From the NCBI RefSeq assembly GCF_029320955.1, contig NZ_CP119757.1, forward strand, positions 3,782,001 through 3,846,000: a stretch of 64,000 nucleotides of DNA, given 5' to 3'. Position numbers and translations under genes: made by a program. The DNA comes from Flavobacterium sp. YJ01 (GTDB lineage Bacteria; Bacteroidota; Bacteroidia; Flavobacteriales; Flavobacteriaceae). Below are positions 27,760 to 36,882 of the stretch, piece after piece. The notes beneath the pieces were generated by a model. The model was not told the DNA's origin and ran no database searches. It worked only from the letters and a program-made list of their open reading frames with translations. Position 1 is the stretch's first letter. Every line of letters starts with the position of its first letter.

Positions 27760-27907
27760 ATTTTGCTGATTTTAAAATTATAGTACAAGTTAAGGTTAAA
27801 ATTTTGAAATATTAAAAAACCATTTGAGTTTCGTTCCTTGCGACTAGGGCACTTTTAGTCAGTAGATTATCTAATTAGCACATTTCCAAAATTATCTAAT
27901 TATCAAA

Positions 27908-27938
27908 TTGGCACATTATCTAATTAAATCTATCTTTG
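27908..27938 (+). promoter_or_regulatory. Promoter of the ABC-F gene
   Basis: TTG at 27908-27910, a 20-bp spacer and TATCTTTG at 27931-27938. This is one of the best matches to the Bacteroidota consensus in the window. Confidence 0.72.
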
Positions 27939-28002
27939 CAGCACGAAAAAAATGGGTAGTCGGATAAACGATTAACCGATTAAACAAAATTCACAAAAAC
28001 AA

Positions 28003-29637
28003 ATGATTACAGTTAACGATATTTCGGTTCAGTTTGGTGGAACTACACTTTTTAGCGATGTTTCTTTTGCTATCAATGAAAATGATAAAATTGCCTTAAT
28101 GGGTAAAAATGGTGCGGGAAAATCGACACTTTTAAAAATAATTGCTGGTGTAAACAAGCCTTCAACTGGAAGTATTTCTGCTCCAAGAGAAGCTGTAATT
28201 GCTTACTTGCCGCAGCATTTACTTACCGAAGATGGCGCAACTGTTATGGAAGAAGCGTCTAAAGCTTTTAGTGAGATTTTTAAAATGAAATCTGAAATAG
28301 ACGAAATCAATGAACAATTGACGGTTCGTACTGATTATGAAAGTGATGAATACATGAAATTGATCGAAAGAGTTTCTGACTTAAGCGAGAAATTTTATGC
28401 TATTGAAGAAGTAAATTACGAAGCTGAAGTTGAAAAAATATTAGTTGGTTTAGGTTTTGAGCGTGAAGATTTTACACGTCAGACTTCTGAATTTTCTGGA
28501 GGATGGAGAATGCGTATCGAATTAGCTAAAATTCTTTTAAGAAAACCAGATTTGATTTTGCTGGATGAGCCAACAAACCACATGGATATTGAAAGTATTC
28601 AGTGGTTGGAGGAGTTTTTATTAAATCAAGCAAAAGCTGTTGTGGTTATTTCGCACGATAGAGCGTTTGTCGATAATATTACAAACCGTACTATCGAAGT
28701 TACAATGGGTAGAATTTACGATTATAAAGCAAAATATACGCATTATTTAGAACTAAGAAAAGACCGTCGTATTCACCAACAGAAAGCTTACGATGAGCAG
28801 CAAAAAATGATTGCTGAAAACCGTGCTTTTATTGAGCGTTTTAAAGGAACTTTTTCAAAAACAGATGCGGTTCAATCTCGTGTAAAAATGCTTGAAAAAT
28901 TAGAAATTGTTCAAGTTGATGAAGTAGATACATCTGCATTGCGTTTAAAATTTCCGCCAGCGGCGCGTTCTGGGCAATATCCTGTTATTGTAAAAGAAAT
29001 GGCTAAATCGTACGGTGATCATGTGGTTTTTAAAGATGCAAATATTGTAATTGAACGCGGTCAGAAAGTCGCTTTCGTTGGGAAAAATGGTGAAGGTAAA
29101 TCGACTATGATTAAAGCAATCATGAAAGAAATCGGTGTTGATTCTGGAAGTGTTGAAATCGGACACAATGCGCAAATTGGATATTTCGCTCAAAATCAAG
29201 CAGCTTTGTTAGATGAAAATGCCACTATTTTTGAAACTATTGATAGTATTGCGGTTGGAGACATTAGAACGCAGATAAAAAACATTTTAGGAGCTTTCAT
29301 GTTTCAAGGAGACGATATTACTAAAAAAGTAAAAGTGCTTTCTGGAGGAGAAAAAACTCGTTTGGCAATGATAAAATTATTGTTAGAGCCAGTTAATTTG
29401 TTGATTCTGGATGAGCCTTCGAACCACTTGGATATGAAAACTAAAGATATTATTAAAGATGCGCTTCGTGATTTTGACGGAACTTTAATTCTGGTTTCTC
29501 ACGACCGTGATTTCCTTGACGGACTTGCAACTAAAGTTTTTGAATTTGGAAACAAAAGAGTTAAAGAACATTTTGAAGATGTTGCTGGATTCCTTGCACA
29601 TAAAAAAATGGACTCTATGAGAGAAATCGAAAAATAA
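28003..29637 (+). CDS. ABC-F family ATPase (ribosome-associated type)
   Basis: A 544-residue soluble protein with two ABC domains and no membrane part. Domain 1: Walker A GKNGAGKST, signature FSGGWRMR, Walker B DLILLDEPTNHMD. The interdomain (P-site tRNA interaction) linker is basic, with ELRKDRRIHQQKAYDEQQ. Domain 2: Walker A GKNGEGKST, signature LSGGEKTRLAM, LLILDEPSNHLD. ABC-F proteins bind the ribosomal E site and relieve stalling or give antibiotic resistance. This one resembles the housekeeping YbiT/EttA-like group, so a translation role is the best guess. Confidence 0.94.
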   Translation: MITVNDISVQFGGTTLFSDVSFAINENDKIALMGKNGAGKSTLLKIIAGVNKPSTGSISAPREAVIAYLPQHLLTEDGATVMEEASKAFSEIFKMKSEIDEINEQLTVRTDYESDEYMKLIERVSDLSEKFYAIEEVNYEAEVEKILVGLGFEREDFTRQTSEFSGGWRMRIELAKILLRKPDLILLDEPTNHMDIESIQWLEEFLLNQAKAVVVISHDRAFVDNITNRTIEVTMGRIYDYKAKYTHYLELRKDRRIHQQKAYDEQQKMIAENRAFIERFKGTFSKTDAVQSRVKMLEKLEIVQVDEVDTSALRLKFPPAARSGQYPVIVKEMAKSYGDHVVFKDANIVIERGQKVAFVGKNGEGKSTMIKAIMKEIGVDSGSVEIGHNAQIGYFAQNQAALLDENATIFETIDSIAVGDIRTQIKNILGAFMFQGDDITKKVKVLSGGEKTRLAMIKLLLEPVNLLILDEPSNHLDMKTKDIIKDALRDFDGTLILVSHDRDFLDGLATKVFEFGNKRVKEHFEDVAGFLAHKKMDSMREIEK

Positions 29638-29658
29638 GTTAAAACATAATATATTTTA

Positions 29659-29692
29659 AAAAGCATAAGTTAATTCTTATGCTTTTTTTTTT
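29659..29692 (+). terminator. Terminator of the ABC-F gene
   Basis: Stem aaaagcataag / cttatgctttt with a 6-nt loop and a T-tract. Confidence 0.85.
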
Positions 29693-29837
29693 GTTCTAAT
29701 ATTAAAATAATCAAAGGTTTATAATAATTCAAAATATGACTTTCATCAGGTTTTAGAATAGTGACTAAAATTACATTTAAGTAAGAATAAACTTATTTTT
29801 AAAATGTTTGTTCAACAAAGAATTTAATTTTTTAGTT

Positions 29838-30992
29838 ATGAATCAAATAAATAATTTTTTAGGTTTTAGAGCCTTTTTTCTGCTTTTAATACTTCCTTTT
29901 TTTGCGACTGGACAAACTGCAGAATCTAATTCGCAGACAGAAGTAAAGTATCCGCAATTTAAATTTCAAGGGCTTTTTCAAGCTCGTTATTTGAGTGGTT
30001 TTACTGACGGCATTGATGCGGTAACTGGTCTTCATCATGCAGATGATAAAGCAGTTGAAAATACATTTGACATTAAAAGAATGCGTTTGGGTGTAACAGC
30101 AAAACTAGGCGAACGTTTTGATGTTGTTATGTTGGCAAATTTGGCAGATTTTAAATCTGATCCAAAAGGGAAAGTTCTTGAAAATGCTTTTGCAAGATAT
30201 ACTTTCAATAAAAATATCGGATTTTTAGTTGGTCAGTTTAGGCCGGCTTTTGGAATTGAAGAACTAAATCCAGCCGATATTCTTAAATCATTTGATTACT
30301 CAAATCAATATACCGAATTCGGAAACAATGGCTGGACTAGTTTTCAAATTGGAGCATCGATGTTTGGTAGTTTTAATTTAGGCAAACTTCCAGTTACCTA
30401 TGCCGTTTCTGCAGTAAATGGAAATGGTAAAGATCAAGTTTCTGATAAAGACAATGGAAAACAATATTCTTCGCGCTTTGGTTTTGAGTTGGATAAAAAA
30501 CACAACATCAATTTCGGAATAAATAGCGGAATTGGTGAGGTTTACAATAGAAAAGTATTTGCAGTTGGTATAGATCTTACAGCTGATTTCAAATTAGCAG
30601 ATAAATTAATGTTGCAAACACAACTTGAAGCAAAACAAGGAACAAATCACTTCTTATATTATAACCTAGATCCAAAAGCAAGAACTTCAAATCTTAGCGA
30701 ATATCAAATGAGAGGTGCATACTTTCTGCCTAATTTGAGATACGAAATTAAATATCAAAAATTAACTGCAATAGAGTTTTCATGTCGATATGAATATTTT
30801 GATAGGAATTTCAAAATGGATTCCAATGCAAAACAAACTTACACGCCAATGACTGGATTAGAGTTTGGAAAAGGCTATACAGGCCGTATCGAAATGGGAA
30901 TGCAGTTTGACAATTATAAGCGTAATATTCCAAACAGTACTGCATACGATAACAATCTGTTTATTATACAATTTCAAGGTAGATTTTTCTAA
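29838..30992 (+). CDS. OprO/OprP-like porin, copy A
   Basis: An outer-membrane porin of about 384 residues in the phosphate-selective porin O/P fold family. The start is the ATG at 29838 with signal peptide to FFATGQ; the open frame begins 10 codons earlier at a TTG. Typical features: KFQGLFQARYLSGFTDGIDA, the conserved FDIKRMRLGVTAKLGERFDV, NAFARYTFNKNIGFLVGQFR, PAFGIEELNPADILKSFDYS and a terminal strand FIIQFQGRFF. It is followed after 29 bp by an anion transporter gene and duplicated downstream as porin B. The substrate is inferred as the organic anion or sulfate handled by the partner, not phosphate specifically. Confidence 0.9.
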   Translation: MNQINNFLGFRAFFLLLILPFFATGQTAESNSQTEVKYPQFKFQGLFQARYLSGFTDGIDAVTGLHHADDKAVENTFDIKRMRLGVTAKLGERFDVVMLANLADFKSDPKGKVLENAFARYTFNKNIGFLVGQFRPAFGIEELNPADILKSFDYSNQYTEFGNNGWTSFQIGASMFGSFNLGKLPVTYAVSAVNGNGKDQVSDKDNGKQYSSRFGFELDKKHNINFGINSGIGEVYNRKVFAVGIDLTADFKLADKLMLQTQLEAKQGTNHFLYYNLDPKARTSNLSEYQMRGAYFLPNLRYEIKYQKLTAIEFSCRYEYFDRNFKMDSNAKQTYTPMTGLEFGKGYTGRIEMGMQFDNYKRNIPNSTAYDNNLFIIQFQGRFF

Positions 30993-31021
30993 AATCTCAA
31001 ACATATAATCATACTAATATC

Positions 31022-32455
31022 ATGAAAGAAATAAATATAAAAAATTTACTTATTACACTTGTAATAGGTTTAGCAATTTGGTTTGTTCCTGTTCCGAATG
31101 GACTCACGCCAGAAGCATGGCATTTATTTGCGATTTTCATCACAACAATTATCGGAATTATTTTAAAAGCGGCACCAATGGGTACTATGTGCATGGTTGC
31201 AGTTGGAATTACCGCTTTTACAGAGGTTTTAGCTCCAGAAAGTGCTGGAGATTCTATAACATTGGCTTTAGGAGGTTTTGGCAATAAAGTAATTTGGCTT
31301 ATCGGAATTTCATTTTTTATTGCTCGAGGTTTTATAAAAACAGGATTAGGAAACCGAATTGCTTTTTTATTCATTAAAATATTCGGAAAAAGTTCTCTTG
31401 GTTTAGCTTACGGTTTAGGATTGGCAGATTTGGTATTAGCTCCAGTTGTACCAAGTAATACCGCTAGAGGAGGTGGGATAATTTATCCAATTATGAAATC
31501 GATGGCTATGAATTTTGATTCAGATCCGGATAAACCAGAAACAAGAAGAAGGTTAGGAGCCTTTCTTACTTTGAGTAGTTACAATGTCAATTTAATTGCT
31601 TCATCTATGTTTCTTACAGGGACAGCAAGTAATCCGATGTGTCAAAAATTTGCAGAAAATTTGGGTATTCATATTTCTTGGACATCGTGGGCATTAGCGG
31701 CGTTAGTTCCTGGTTTGACGGCTTTTTTTGTAATTCCGTTTCTATTGTATAAAATCTATCCGCCAGAATTGAAAAAAACAGCAGGAGCTCCGCAAGTTGC
31801 CTCACAAAAATTAAAAGAAATGGGGCCAATTTCACGAAACGAATGGTTAATGCTTTTAACGTTTGTTATTTTATTATTTCTTTGGATGACTGGAGATTTG
31901 TTTTCAATAGACGCAACAACAACAGCATTTATAGGTTTAGTCGTTTTATTGCTAACTTCTGTATTAACATGGGAAGATGTAAAAGGCGAAAAAGGAGCAT
32001 GGGATACCATTGTTTGGTTTGCTGTCTTAGTAATGATGGCAAGTTCTTTGGATAAATTAGGATTTATTGGTTGGTTTAGTGAGATTGTAAAAGGACAAAT
32101 GCTAGGTATGAGCTGGCAGATTGCTTTTATAATTATTATTGCCGTTTATTTCTTTAGTCATTACATTTTTGCAAGTGCAACTGCTCACGTAGCAGCTATG
32201 TATGCTGCATTGCTAGCTGTCGGAATTTCTTTGGGAGTTCCTGGGTTATTTTTAGCTTTCATGCTTGGATTTGTAGGTTCATTATACGGTACATTAACGC
32301 ATTATGGCCACGGACCAGCACCAGTTTATTTCGGGAGCGGATATGTTGATTTGAAAAGCTGGTGGGTAAAAGGACTTATTACGGGACTTGCAATGCTAAT
32401 AATTTATCTGATTGTTGGTGGTGTTTGGCTAAATATTTTAGGTTTTATTAATTAA
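31022..32455 (+). CDS. DASS (SLC13-type) anion:sodium symporter, copy A
   Basis: A 477-residue integral membrane protein of the divalent anion:Na+ symporter family, CitT/DIT branch. Many hydrophobic segments are visible from LITLVIGLAIWFVPVP onward. Conserved hairpin elements include APVVPSNTARGGG (SNT motif), SMFLTGTASNPMCQKFA and FASATAHVAAMY. It likely imports C4-dicarboxylates, citrate or sulfate across the inner membrane, with the neighbouring porin as outer-membrane entry. It lies 29 bp downstream of porin A and is followed by a terminator, so the two form an operon. Confidence 0.93.
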   Translation: MKEINIKNLLITLVIGLAIWFVPVPNGLTPEAWHLFAIFITTIIGIILKAAPMGTMCMVAVGITAFTEVLAPESAGDSITLALGGFGNKVIWLIGISFFIARGFIKTGLGNRIAFLFIKIFGKSSLGLAYGLGLADLVLAPVVPSNTARGGGIIYPIMKSMAMNFDSDPDKPETRRRLGAFLTLSSYNVNLIASSMFLTGTASNPMCQKFAENLGIHISWTSWALAALVPGLTAFFVIPFLLYKIYPPELKKTAGAPQVASQKLKEMGPISRNEWLMLLTFVILLFLWMTGDLFSIDATTTAFIGLVVLLLTSVLTWEDVKGEKGAWDTIVWFAVLVMMASSLDKLGFIGWFSEIVKGQMLGMSWQIAFIIIIAVYFFSHYIFASATAHVAAMYAALLAVGISLGVPGLFLAFMLGFVGSLYGTLTHYGHGPAPVYFGSGYVDLKSWWVKGLITGLAMLIIYLIVGGVWLNILGFIN

Positions 32456-32476
32456 TAAAAAAAGCAATTTTTTTTG

Positions 32477-32509
32477 AAAAGCACAAGTTAATACTTGTGC
32501 TTTTTTTTA
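32477..32509 (+). terminator. Terminator of porin-transporter operon A
   Basis: Stem aaaagcacaagt / acttgtgctttt with T-tract. It separates the two duplicated operons. Confidence 0.85.
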
Positions 32510-32688
32510 TTTAGGTCTTTTGATAACAGAATTTTAATGCAATTTTTTTTACAGTACATGCATTTTTTTTCTATTTTAGTAATCCCATTTCGCATTGAAT
32601 ATAAGTAGTTGCTTTTTGGTTTTCAAAAAGTGGAATACCGATTTTGAATTCAGTTATATAAAAATAACCTTTTATCTATTTGAAGTCT

Positions 32689-33840
32689 ATGAGTAAAATT
32701 CTACTAATTCCGATTGCTTTTTTCTTTCTTTTAACTCCAGTTTTTCTCCATGCTCAAGGTGACGTAAATGCGGGAGAAAAAACGGAAGAAGCTGAAGTTA
32801 AATATCCTCAATATCAAATAAAAGGTTTGCTGCAAGCAAGATATCTAGAAAGCTTTGGCGATAATGTTGATGTTTTGGGTGTTCATCATTCAACTGGAGA
32901 TGTTACGCAACAATCTTTCGATATTAAAAGAATGCGTGTTGGATTGAATACAAAATTAAGCGAAGCCACAGAAGTTGTAATCTTAGTCAACTTAGCCGAT
33001 TTTAAATCGGACACCAAAGGCAAAGTTCTTGAAAATGCCTACGGGAAATATACTTTTAGTAAATATATTGCTTTAACAGGAGGGCAGTTTCGTCCAGCCT
33101 TCGGTATAGAAGAACTTGTTCCTGTAGATATCATTAAATCTTTCGATTTCTCGAATCAATATTATGAATTCGGAAAAAATGGTTGGACGAGTTTTCAAAT
33201 TGGAGCTTCGGCAACTGGGGCTTTTGATATTGGTAAAATTCCTGTCAGTTACGCGGTTTCTGTTTTAAATGGAAACGGAAAAAATGTAGAAATGGATAAA
33301 GATAACGGTAAGCAATATTCAACACGCTGGGTTTTCGAATTGTCTAAAGTGCATAAAATAAATCTAGGTTTAAACGGTGGTTTCGGAAAAGTTTTTAAAG
33401 AAGACGTATTTGCGGTTGGGGCCGATATAACAAGTGATTTTAAGTTGACAGATCGAATGAGTTTTGATCTTCAAATCGAATATAAACAAGGAACCAATCA
33501 TAATTTGTATTTTTCTCTTCCGGCTGCAAACAGAGTCGGAGATGTTTCTAACTATCAAATGCGAGGAATTTATTTTTTGCCTAATCTAAGATATATGGTG
33601 AATTACAAGAAATTAACGGCGTTTGAATTGTCATGTCGTTATGAAACCTTCGATCCAAGTTATAAAGTAAATTCAAATGTAAGACAGACTTATACACCAA
33701 TGATCAGTTTAGAATTTGGTAAAGCTTATACAGGTCGAATCGAGATGGGATTTGAAATTGATCGATTTGATAGAAATGTGCCTGATTCGTCAACCTACAA
33801 TGACGAATTATTTTTAATTCAATTACAGCTCCGACTTTAA
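32689..33840 (+). CDS. OprO/OprP-like porin, copy B
   Basis: A porin of about 383 residues; the start is the ATG giving MSKILLIPIAFFFLLTPVFL, with signal cleavage after LHAQ. It aligns along its whole length with copy A: KGLLQARYLESFGDNVDV, FDIKRMRVGLNTKLSEATEV, NAYGKYTFSKYIALTGGQFR, PAFGIEELVPVDIIKSFDFS, and a terminal strand LFLIQLQLRL. It is clearly a tandem duplicate of copy A with divergence spread evenly, so not very recent. It is 21 bp upstream of the second transporter gene. Confidence 0.9.
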   Translation: MSKILLIPIAFFFLLTPVFLHAQGDVNAGEKTEEAEVKYPQYQIKGLLQARYLESFGDNVDVLGVHHSTGDVTQQSFDIKRMRVGLNTKLSEATEVVILVNLADFKSDTKGKVLENAYGKYTFSKYIALTGGQFRPAFGIEELVPVDIIKSFDFSNQYYEFGKNGWTSFQIGASATGAFDIGKIPVSYAVSVLNGNGKNVEMDKDNGKQYSTRWVFELSKVHKINLGLNGGFGKVFKEDVFAVGADITSDFKLTDRMSFDLQIEYKQGTNHNLYFSLPAANRVGDVSNYQMRGIYFLPNLRYMVNYKKLTAFELSCRYETFDPSYKVNSNVRQTYTPMISLEFGKAYTGRIEMGFEIDRFDRNVPDSSTYNDELFLIQLQLRL

Positions 33841-33861
33841 TTTAATATAAAACCATTTATT

Positions 33862-35292
33862 ATGAAAGAAGTACAGATTCCTCAAACCTTGATTACACTT
33901 GCTGTTGGAATTGCAATTTGGCTTATTCCAGCTCCAAATGGTGTTGTTGCAGAGGCTTGGCACTTGTTTGCCATTTTTGTTGCTACAATTCTAGGAATTA
34001 TTTTAAAAGCAGCTCCGATGGGAACCATGTGTATGATTGCAATTGCTTTAACGGCTTTTACGCAAGTTTTAGCGCCAGGAGATCCAGGTAAATCAATAAC
34101 ATTGGCATTAAAAGGATTTGGAGATAAAGTAATCTGGCTTATCGGAATTTCGTTTTTTATTGCCAGAGGTTTTATAAAGACGGGTTTAGGAAACAGAATC
34201 GCATTTCTATTTATTAGAATATTCGGAAAAAGCTCTTTAGGGTTAGCTTACGGTTTAGGATTGGCAGATTTGGTTCTAGCGCCAGCTGTTCCGAGTAATA
34301 CAGCAAGAGGAGGAGGAATAATTTATCCAATTATGAAATCCATGTCGATGAGTTTTGGTTCTATGCCAGATCAGCCCGAAACACATAGGAAATTAGGTTC
34401 TTATTTAACTCTAAATAGTTATAATATGAATTTGATTGCATCCTCAATGTTTTTAACAGGAACAGCAAGTAATCCGATGTGTCAAAAATTTGCTTTGAAT
34501 TTAGGCATTAAAATCACTTGGATGTCTTGGGCGGCAGCGGCAATTGTGCCAGGGTTATGTGCATTTTTTGTAATTCCGTTCGTATTGTATAAAATTTATC
34601 CGCCAGAATTAAAAAAGACTGGTGATGCTCCGCAGATTGCGGCTCAAAAACTAAAAGAAATGGGAGCAATAACAAGAAACGAATGGATGATGCTCTTGAC
34701 ATTTTTCATTTTGCTTTTTCTTTGGATGACTGGCGATTTATTCTCTATTGATGCCACAACAACAGCGTTTATTGGATTGGTGATTTTACTTTTAACTTCA
34801 GTTTTAACTTGGGATGATGTAAAAGCTGAAAAAGGAGCTTGGGACACAATAGTTTGGTTTTCAGTTTTAGTGATGATGGCAAGTTCGCTCAACGAATTAG
34901 GTTTTATTGCATGGTTTAGCGATTTGGTAAAAGCAAAAATTGGCGGATTAAGCTGGCAAATGGCTTTTCCGATAATAGTTTTGGTTTATTTCTTTAGTCA
35001 TTACCTTTTTGCGAGTGCGACTGCGCACGTAGCTGCAATGTACGCGGCGCTTCTTGGTGTTGGAATTTCGCTTGGAATTCCAGGTTTATTGTTGGCTTTT
35101 ATGCTAGGATTTATAGGTTCTTTGTACGGAACTTTAACGCATTATGGTCACGGTCCGGCACCCGTGTTTTTTGGGAGCGGTTACGTAGATTTAAAGAGCT
35201 GGTGGGTAAAAGGACTTATAACAGGATTGGTTATGCTCTTTATTTATATGGTAATAGGAGGATTGTGGCTCCGTGTTATTGGAGATTTTTAG
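33862..35292 (+). CDS. DASS (SLC13-type) anion:sodium symporter, copy B
   Basis: A 476-residue paralogue of copy A with the same motif set: GVVAEAWHLFAIFVATILGI, APAVPSNTARGGG, SMFLTGTASNPMC, FASATAHVAAMY, SWWVKGLITGL. Identity with copy A is very high in the transmembrane core and lower at the termini. The two copies could differ in substrate or affinity. The gene's stop overlaps by 4 bp the stop of the convergent GNAT gene. Confidence 0.93.
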   Translation: MKEVQIPQTLITLAVGIAIWLIPAPNGVVAEAWHLFAIFVATILGIILKAAPMGTMCMIAIALTAFTQVLAPGDPGKSITLALKGFGDKVIWLIGISFFIARGFIKTGLGNRIAFLFIRIFGKSSLGLAYGLGLADLVLAPAVPSNTARGGGIIYPIMKSMSMSFGSMPDQPETHRKLGSYLTLNSYNMNLIASSMFLTGTASNPMCQKFALNLGIKITWMSWAAAAIVPGLCAFFVIPFVLYKIYPPELKKTGDAPQIAAQKLKEMGAITRNEWMMLLTFFILLFLWMTGDLFSIDATTTAFIGLVILLLTSVLTWDDVKAEKGAWDTIVWFSVLVMMASSLNELGFIAWFSDLVKAKIGGLSWQMAFPIIVLVYFFSHYLFASATAHVAAMYAALLGVGISLGIPGLLLAFMLGFIGSLYGTLTHYGHGPAPVFFGSGYVDLKSWWVKGLITGLVMLFIYMVIGGLWLRVIGDF

Positions 35293-35591
35293 ATTCTAAT
35301 TCCCGGAGGAAGAAGTTCTTTGTATCTAGGATTTTTTTTGAAAAACGAAACAATTTTTGGATGAATAGGAACAACTCTATAGTTTTTCTCTGCACTTAAA
35401 TCCAAAACATTTTTAAGTAAAGTATTTATTATTTCTTCATTTTCGTATGATTCGGGTTTATTGATTTTTGTCAAAAAGATTTTCTTTTCTTGAAATGAAT
35501 ATTCAACTGCTAGCATTCCTTCAGGAATTACAGTTTCAAATTGGCGCGCAAAAGTATTGTCTTTGATTTCCATAGTTGCAGAAGCTTCCAT
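35289..35591 (-). CDS. Small GNAT-like N-acetyltransferase family protein
   Basis: About 100 residues if started at the ATG at 35591 (35573 is the alternative). The frame continues upstream to 35705, but an exact TAnnTTTG element (minus strand, 35700-35693) lies inside that extension. The sequence (FARQFETVIPEGMLAVEYSF, KKIFLTKINKPESYENEEII, VPIHPKIVSFFKKNPRYKEL) matches the small Gcn5-related acetyltransferase family with the HPKI/FFKKNPRY C-terminal signature. Substrate unknown. It is convergent with the DASS B gene. Confidence 0.75.
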   Translation of the reverse strand: MEASATMEIKDNTFARQFETVIPEGMLAVEYSFQEKKIFLTKINKPESYENEEIINTLLKNVLDLSAEKNYRVVPIHPKIVSFFKKNPRYKELLPPGIRI

Positions 35592-35692
35592 AATTTGTTT
35601 CTTAAGATTATTGGTAAATAGTGAATTTGGGAAACGAAATATTCTGAGAGAAAATTCTTTATAACATTTTAAAACAGAAAAATTCCGAAATA

Positions 35693-35700
35693 CAAAGGTA
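35693..35700 (-). promoter_or_regulatory. -7 element TACCTTTG of the GNAT gene
   Basis: An exact TAnnTTTG on the minus strand at 35700-35693, about 100 bp before the preferred ATG. It supports the short gene model. Confidence 0.5.
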
Positions 35701-35878
35701 ATCATTTGATTTTCAATATCGAATTATTTTTTTAAGATGTGTGCTTTAAACAATTGTTTCTAATTTGATTTTTTTGGTTTGATACTACAATTCGGTCTGA
35801 AATTTGATTATCATGAGATTAAAAAAAGTAACTTTATTTTTTTAATAAATATCGCAATGGTAATTTCATTTGAATGTT

Positions 35879-36538
35879 ATGAGTAAAATTCCAGTTTATT
35901 TTATGCCAGGTTTGGCAGCAAGTTCATCTATTTTTGAAAGAATAAAATTGGATGAAACTATTTTTGAAACACATCTTTTAGAATGGGAAATTCCAAAACA
36001 AAAAGAATCTCTATCAGATTACGCACTTCGAATTAGTGAAAAAATAAAAGATGAAAATCCAGTTTTGATTGGTGTTTCTTTTGGAGGAATTCTGGTGCAG
36101 GAAATTTCCAAACATATAAAAACACGAAAAGTCATTATTATATCGAGCGTTCGAAGCAATTTAGAATTTCCGAGAAGAATGAAAATAGGGAAGAGAACAA
36201 AAGCTTACAAACTCATTCCGATGCAACTGATTTTGAATGTAGAGAAATTAGCTAAATTTTCTTTTGGAGAAAAAGTCAATAAAAGAATAAAATTGTACGA
36301 GAAATTTTTATCTGTTCGCGATTTAGGTTATTTGCAATGGGCTGTAGAAAGCGTAATTCTATGGGAAAGAGATAAAATCGACGAAAATGTAATTCATATT
36401 CACGGTGATAAAGATGATGTTTTTCCGATTAAATATATTGATAAATGCATTTTGGTAAAAGGAGGAACCCATATTATGATCCTTAATAAGTACAAATGGC
36501 TGAATGAGAATTTGCCTTCTATTATAATGGAAGATTAA
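35879..36538 (+). CDS. Alpha/beta hydrolase
   Basis: About 219 residues from the ATG at 35879 (the TTG at 35870 is weaker). It is a small alpha/beta hydrolase: oxyanion strand IPVYFMPGLAASSSIFE, nucleophile elbow LIGVSFGGILVQE with the serine of GVSFGG, an acid region HGDKDDVFPIKYI and a late histidine in VKGGTHIMILNK. The catalytic triad is therefore intact. There is no signal peptide or membrane segment. The substrate is unknown; similar proteins are esterases or thioesterases. Confidence 0.85.
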   Translation: MSKIPVYFMPGLAASSSIFERIKLDETIFETHLLEWEIPKQKESLSDYALRISEKIKDENPVLIGVSFGGILVQEISKHIKTRKVIIISSVRSNLEFPRRMKIGKRTKAYKLIPMQLILNVEKLAKFSFGEKVNKRIKLYEKFLSVRDLGYLQWAVESVILWERDKIDENVIHIHGDKDDVFPIKYIDKCILVKGGTHIMILNKYKWLNENLPSIIMED

Positions 36539-36613
36539 AATTCCAATTTTTAAATTGCTTCGCCAGTTCGCTATCGCTCGAGTCCAAATTCCAATACTCT
36601 GAGGATTTGTAAT

Positions 36614-36642
36614 CTTTGTCAAAGTTTAAAACTTTGACAAAG
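36614..36642. repeat. Palindrome ctttgtcaaagttt
   Basis: A 14+1+14-nt perfect palindrome in the spacer downstream of the hydrolase. No T-tract follows. It sits next to another repeat element (36666-36763), together filling most of the 345-bp spacer. Confidence 0.7.
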
Positions 36643-36665
36643 GTGTATCTGAAAGCACGCAATCT

Positions 36666-36763
36666 TGTCATTTCGACCGTAGGGAGAAATCTTCGCAGGT
36701 AGTTCGACAAAGATTGGTAATTTACTTTGCGGAGTTTCATACCCTCGTTCCTCGGTATGACAA
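36666..36763. repeat. Interspersed repeat, 'tgtcatttcgac' family, copy 1
   Basis: The left end tgtcatttcgaccgtaggga resembles the left end of the element at 49582. Its core ttcgacaaagattgg...tttgcggagtttc is the reverse complement of the core of the 49582 copy. The right end degenerates to ggtatgaca. Two open frames of 64-72 codons in this spacer derive from the repeat and are not genes. Confidence 0.65.
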
Positions 36764-36822
36764 ACTATATGGAAATCTTCAGTTAAAAAAAATCTAAAAG
36801 CTAAAGTCAACAATCTAAAATG

Positions 36823-36860
36823 AAAAATCCCAAACTCTTTTTTTAGAATTTGGGATTTTC
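36823..36860 (-). terminator. Terminator of the TPR membrane protein gene
   Basis: Stem aaaatcccaaa / tttgggatttt around a T-rich loop, downstream of the minus-strand gene ending at 36883. Confidence 0.75.
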
Positions 36861-36882
36861 AATATTATAATTTAAAGAAAAT

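Noticed and set aside
36522..36813. Two or three overlapping minus-strand ORFs of 64-72 codons near 36.5-36.8 kb
   Set aside because: They come from the interspersed repeats in the spacer between the hydrolase gene and the TPR gene, with no promoter and no coherent domain.
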